From Bacteroidales bacterium (GTDB lineage: Bacteria; Bacteroidota; Bacteroidia; Bacteroidales; JALTDM01), in assembly GCA_027074135.1 (NCBI GenBank), contig JALTDM010000324.1:1-5350 (forward strand): a stretch of 5,350 nt of DNA. Reading direction: 5' to 3'. The position numbers were made by a program, and so were the translations under genes. Below are positions 4,993 through 5,350 of the stretch, in pieces (within the stretch, counting starts at the first letter, position 1; every line of letters begins with the position of its first letter). The notes under the pieces were generated by a model. That model was not told the DNA's origin. It was given only the letters and a program-made list of their open reading frames with translations, and did no database searches.

Positions 4993-5350
4993 CTAATTTA
5001 ACATTTCAAATAACAAAAAGAATGTTGTTCCTGGATTAGAGTTAGAGGGTTTTCTGTTCTTTTGATAAAGTTTTTTTGAATGATCTAGAGCTTTTTTACG
5101 ACCCTCTGTAAATTCTACAAAATATTTGGCAATCTTTTCATCATTTTTATAATAAGTATTATTGTTGCTGTTATTCTTCAAAAGAATTGTAAGTTTTTTT
5201 ATTACTTCATTACAACTTATTTGATTTTGATAATAATTAAAATGGAGTAAATACCAAATTTCAAAACACGGATTTGACCATAGAGTTTTTCCTCCTTCTT
5301 TTTCTATTTTAGAAATGAAATTATTGAATTCTTGTTCATCTTTTTTATCT
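4993..5350 (-). CDS. rloB: RloB-family protein, C-terminal part (partial, 5' end outside window)
   Basis: Reading the minus strand from the right edge, the frame is open for 118 codons to the TAG at 4993-4995, so only the C-terminal part of the gene is present. A TTG at 5179-5181 is internal, not a start. The diagnostic stretch is SNPCFEIWYLLHF (bases 5239-5277), the hallmark of RloB proteins, preceded by a helical segment (EFNNFISKIEKEGG) and followed by a lysine-rich helical region (GRKKALDHSKKLY) and NPGTTFFLLFEML, matching the family's terminal 'NPSTxVxxLVExL'. RloB proteins, named from Campylobacter restriction loci, carry a Toprim-like nuclease fold and are usually encoded beside an AAA ATPase, as in AbiL-type phage-defence pairs. 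The Toprim acidic residues would lie in the missing N-terminal part, and the ATPase gene beyond the right edge. Seen: family motif. Inferred: defence role. Confidence 0.8.
   Translation of the reverse strand, partial: DKKDEQEFNNFISKIEKEGGKTLWSNPCFEIWYLLHFNYYQNQISCNEVIKKLTILLKNNSNNNTYYKNDEKIAKYFVEFTEGRKKALDHSKKLYQKNRKPSNSNPGTTFFLLFEMLN

Overview
The window is AT-rich and looks like a chromosomal segment of a Bacteroidota (Bacteroidetes) bacterium, probably an environmental Bacteroidales-like lineage. Three things support this: a long IspG with the central insertion domain typical of Bacteroidota and plants, a secreted protein made of the 'WQKSLGGS...DGGYVVAGYSYSNDGDV...DYWIVKLD' repeat common in that phylum, and a TAnnTTTG-type -7 promoter element with weak or absent Shine-Dalgarno sequences. 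The assignment is inferred from protein style. No rRNA or tRNA gene is present to confirm it.

Layout, left to right. (1) 2-427 (+): the 3' end of a gene cut by the window edge, encoding a small helical protein with an R-N-x4-H signature of HEPN domains, most like the AbiU2-type HEPN family. (2) 428-1126: about 700 bp with no credible gene but full of short palindromes. It holds a 143-bp unit with imperfect terminal inverted repeats (823-965), a diverged partial copy of its right half (604-660), other hairpins, and a possible insertion-sequence end. (3) 1127-2863 (+): ispG (gcpE), the iron-sulfur enzyme of the MEP isoprenoid pathway. (4) 2891-4162 (+), 27 bp after ispG: an exported protein made almost only of seven repeats of about 58 residues, best read as a seven-bladed beta-propeller. 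(5) 4184-4954 (-), convergent: dapF, diaminopimelate epimerase, for lysine and peptidoglycan precursors. (6) 4993-5350 (-): the last 118 codons of an RloB-family protein, entering from beyond the right edge and ending 38 bp upstream of dapF.

Two core metabolic genes (ispG, dapF) are thus bracketed by fragments of two accessory genes whose families are linked to phage defence: a HEPN/AbiU2-like protein on the left and an RloB protein on the right. RloB proteins usually pair with an AAA ATPase (AbiL-type arrangement), and that partner would lie beyond the right edge. The window itself contains no complete defence system. Its most noteworthy signals are these two edge genes, the nested palindromic repeat element, the propeller protein with no visible sorting domain, and an unusual proline-to-leucine change next to the iron-sulfur ligands of IspG.
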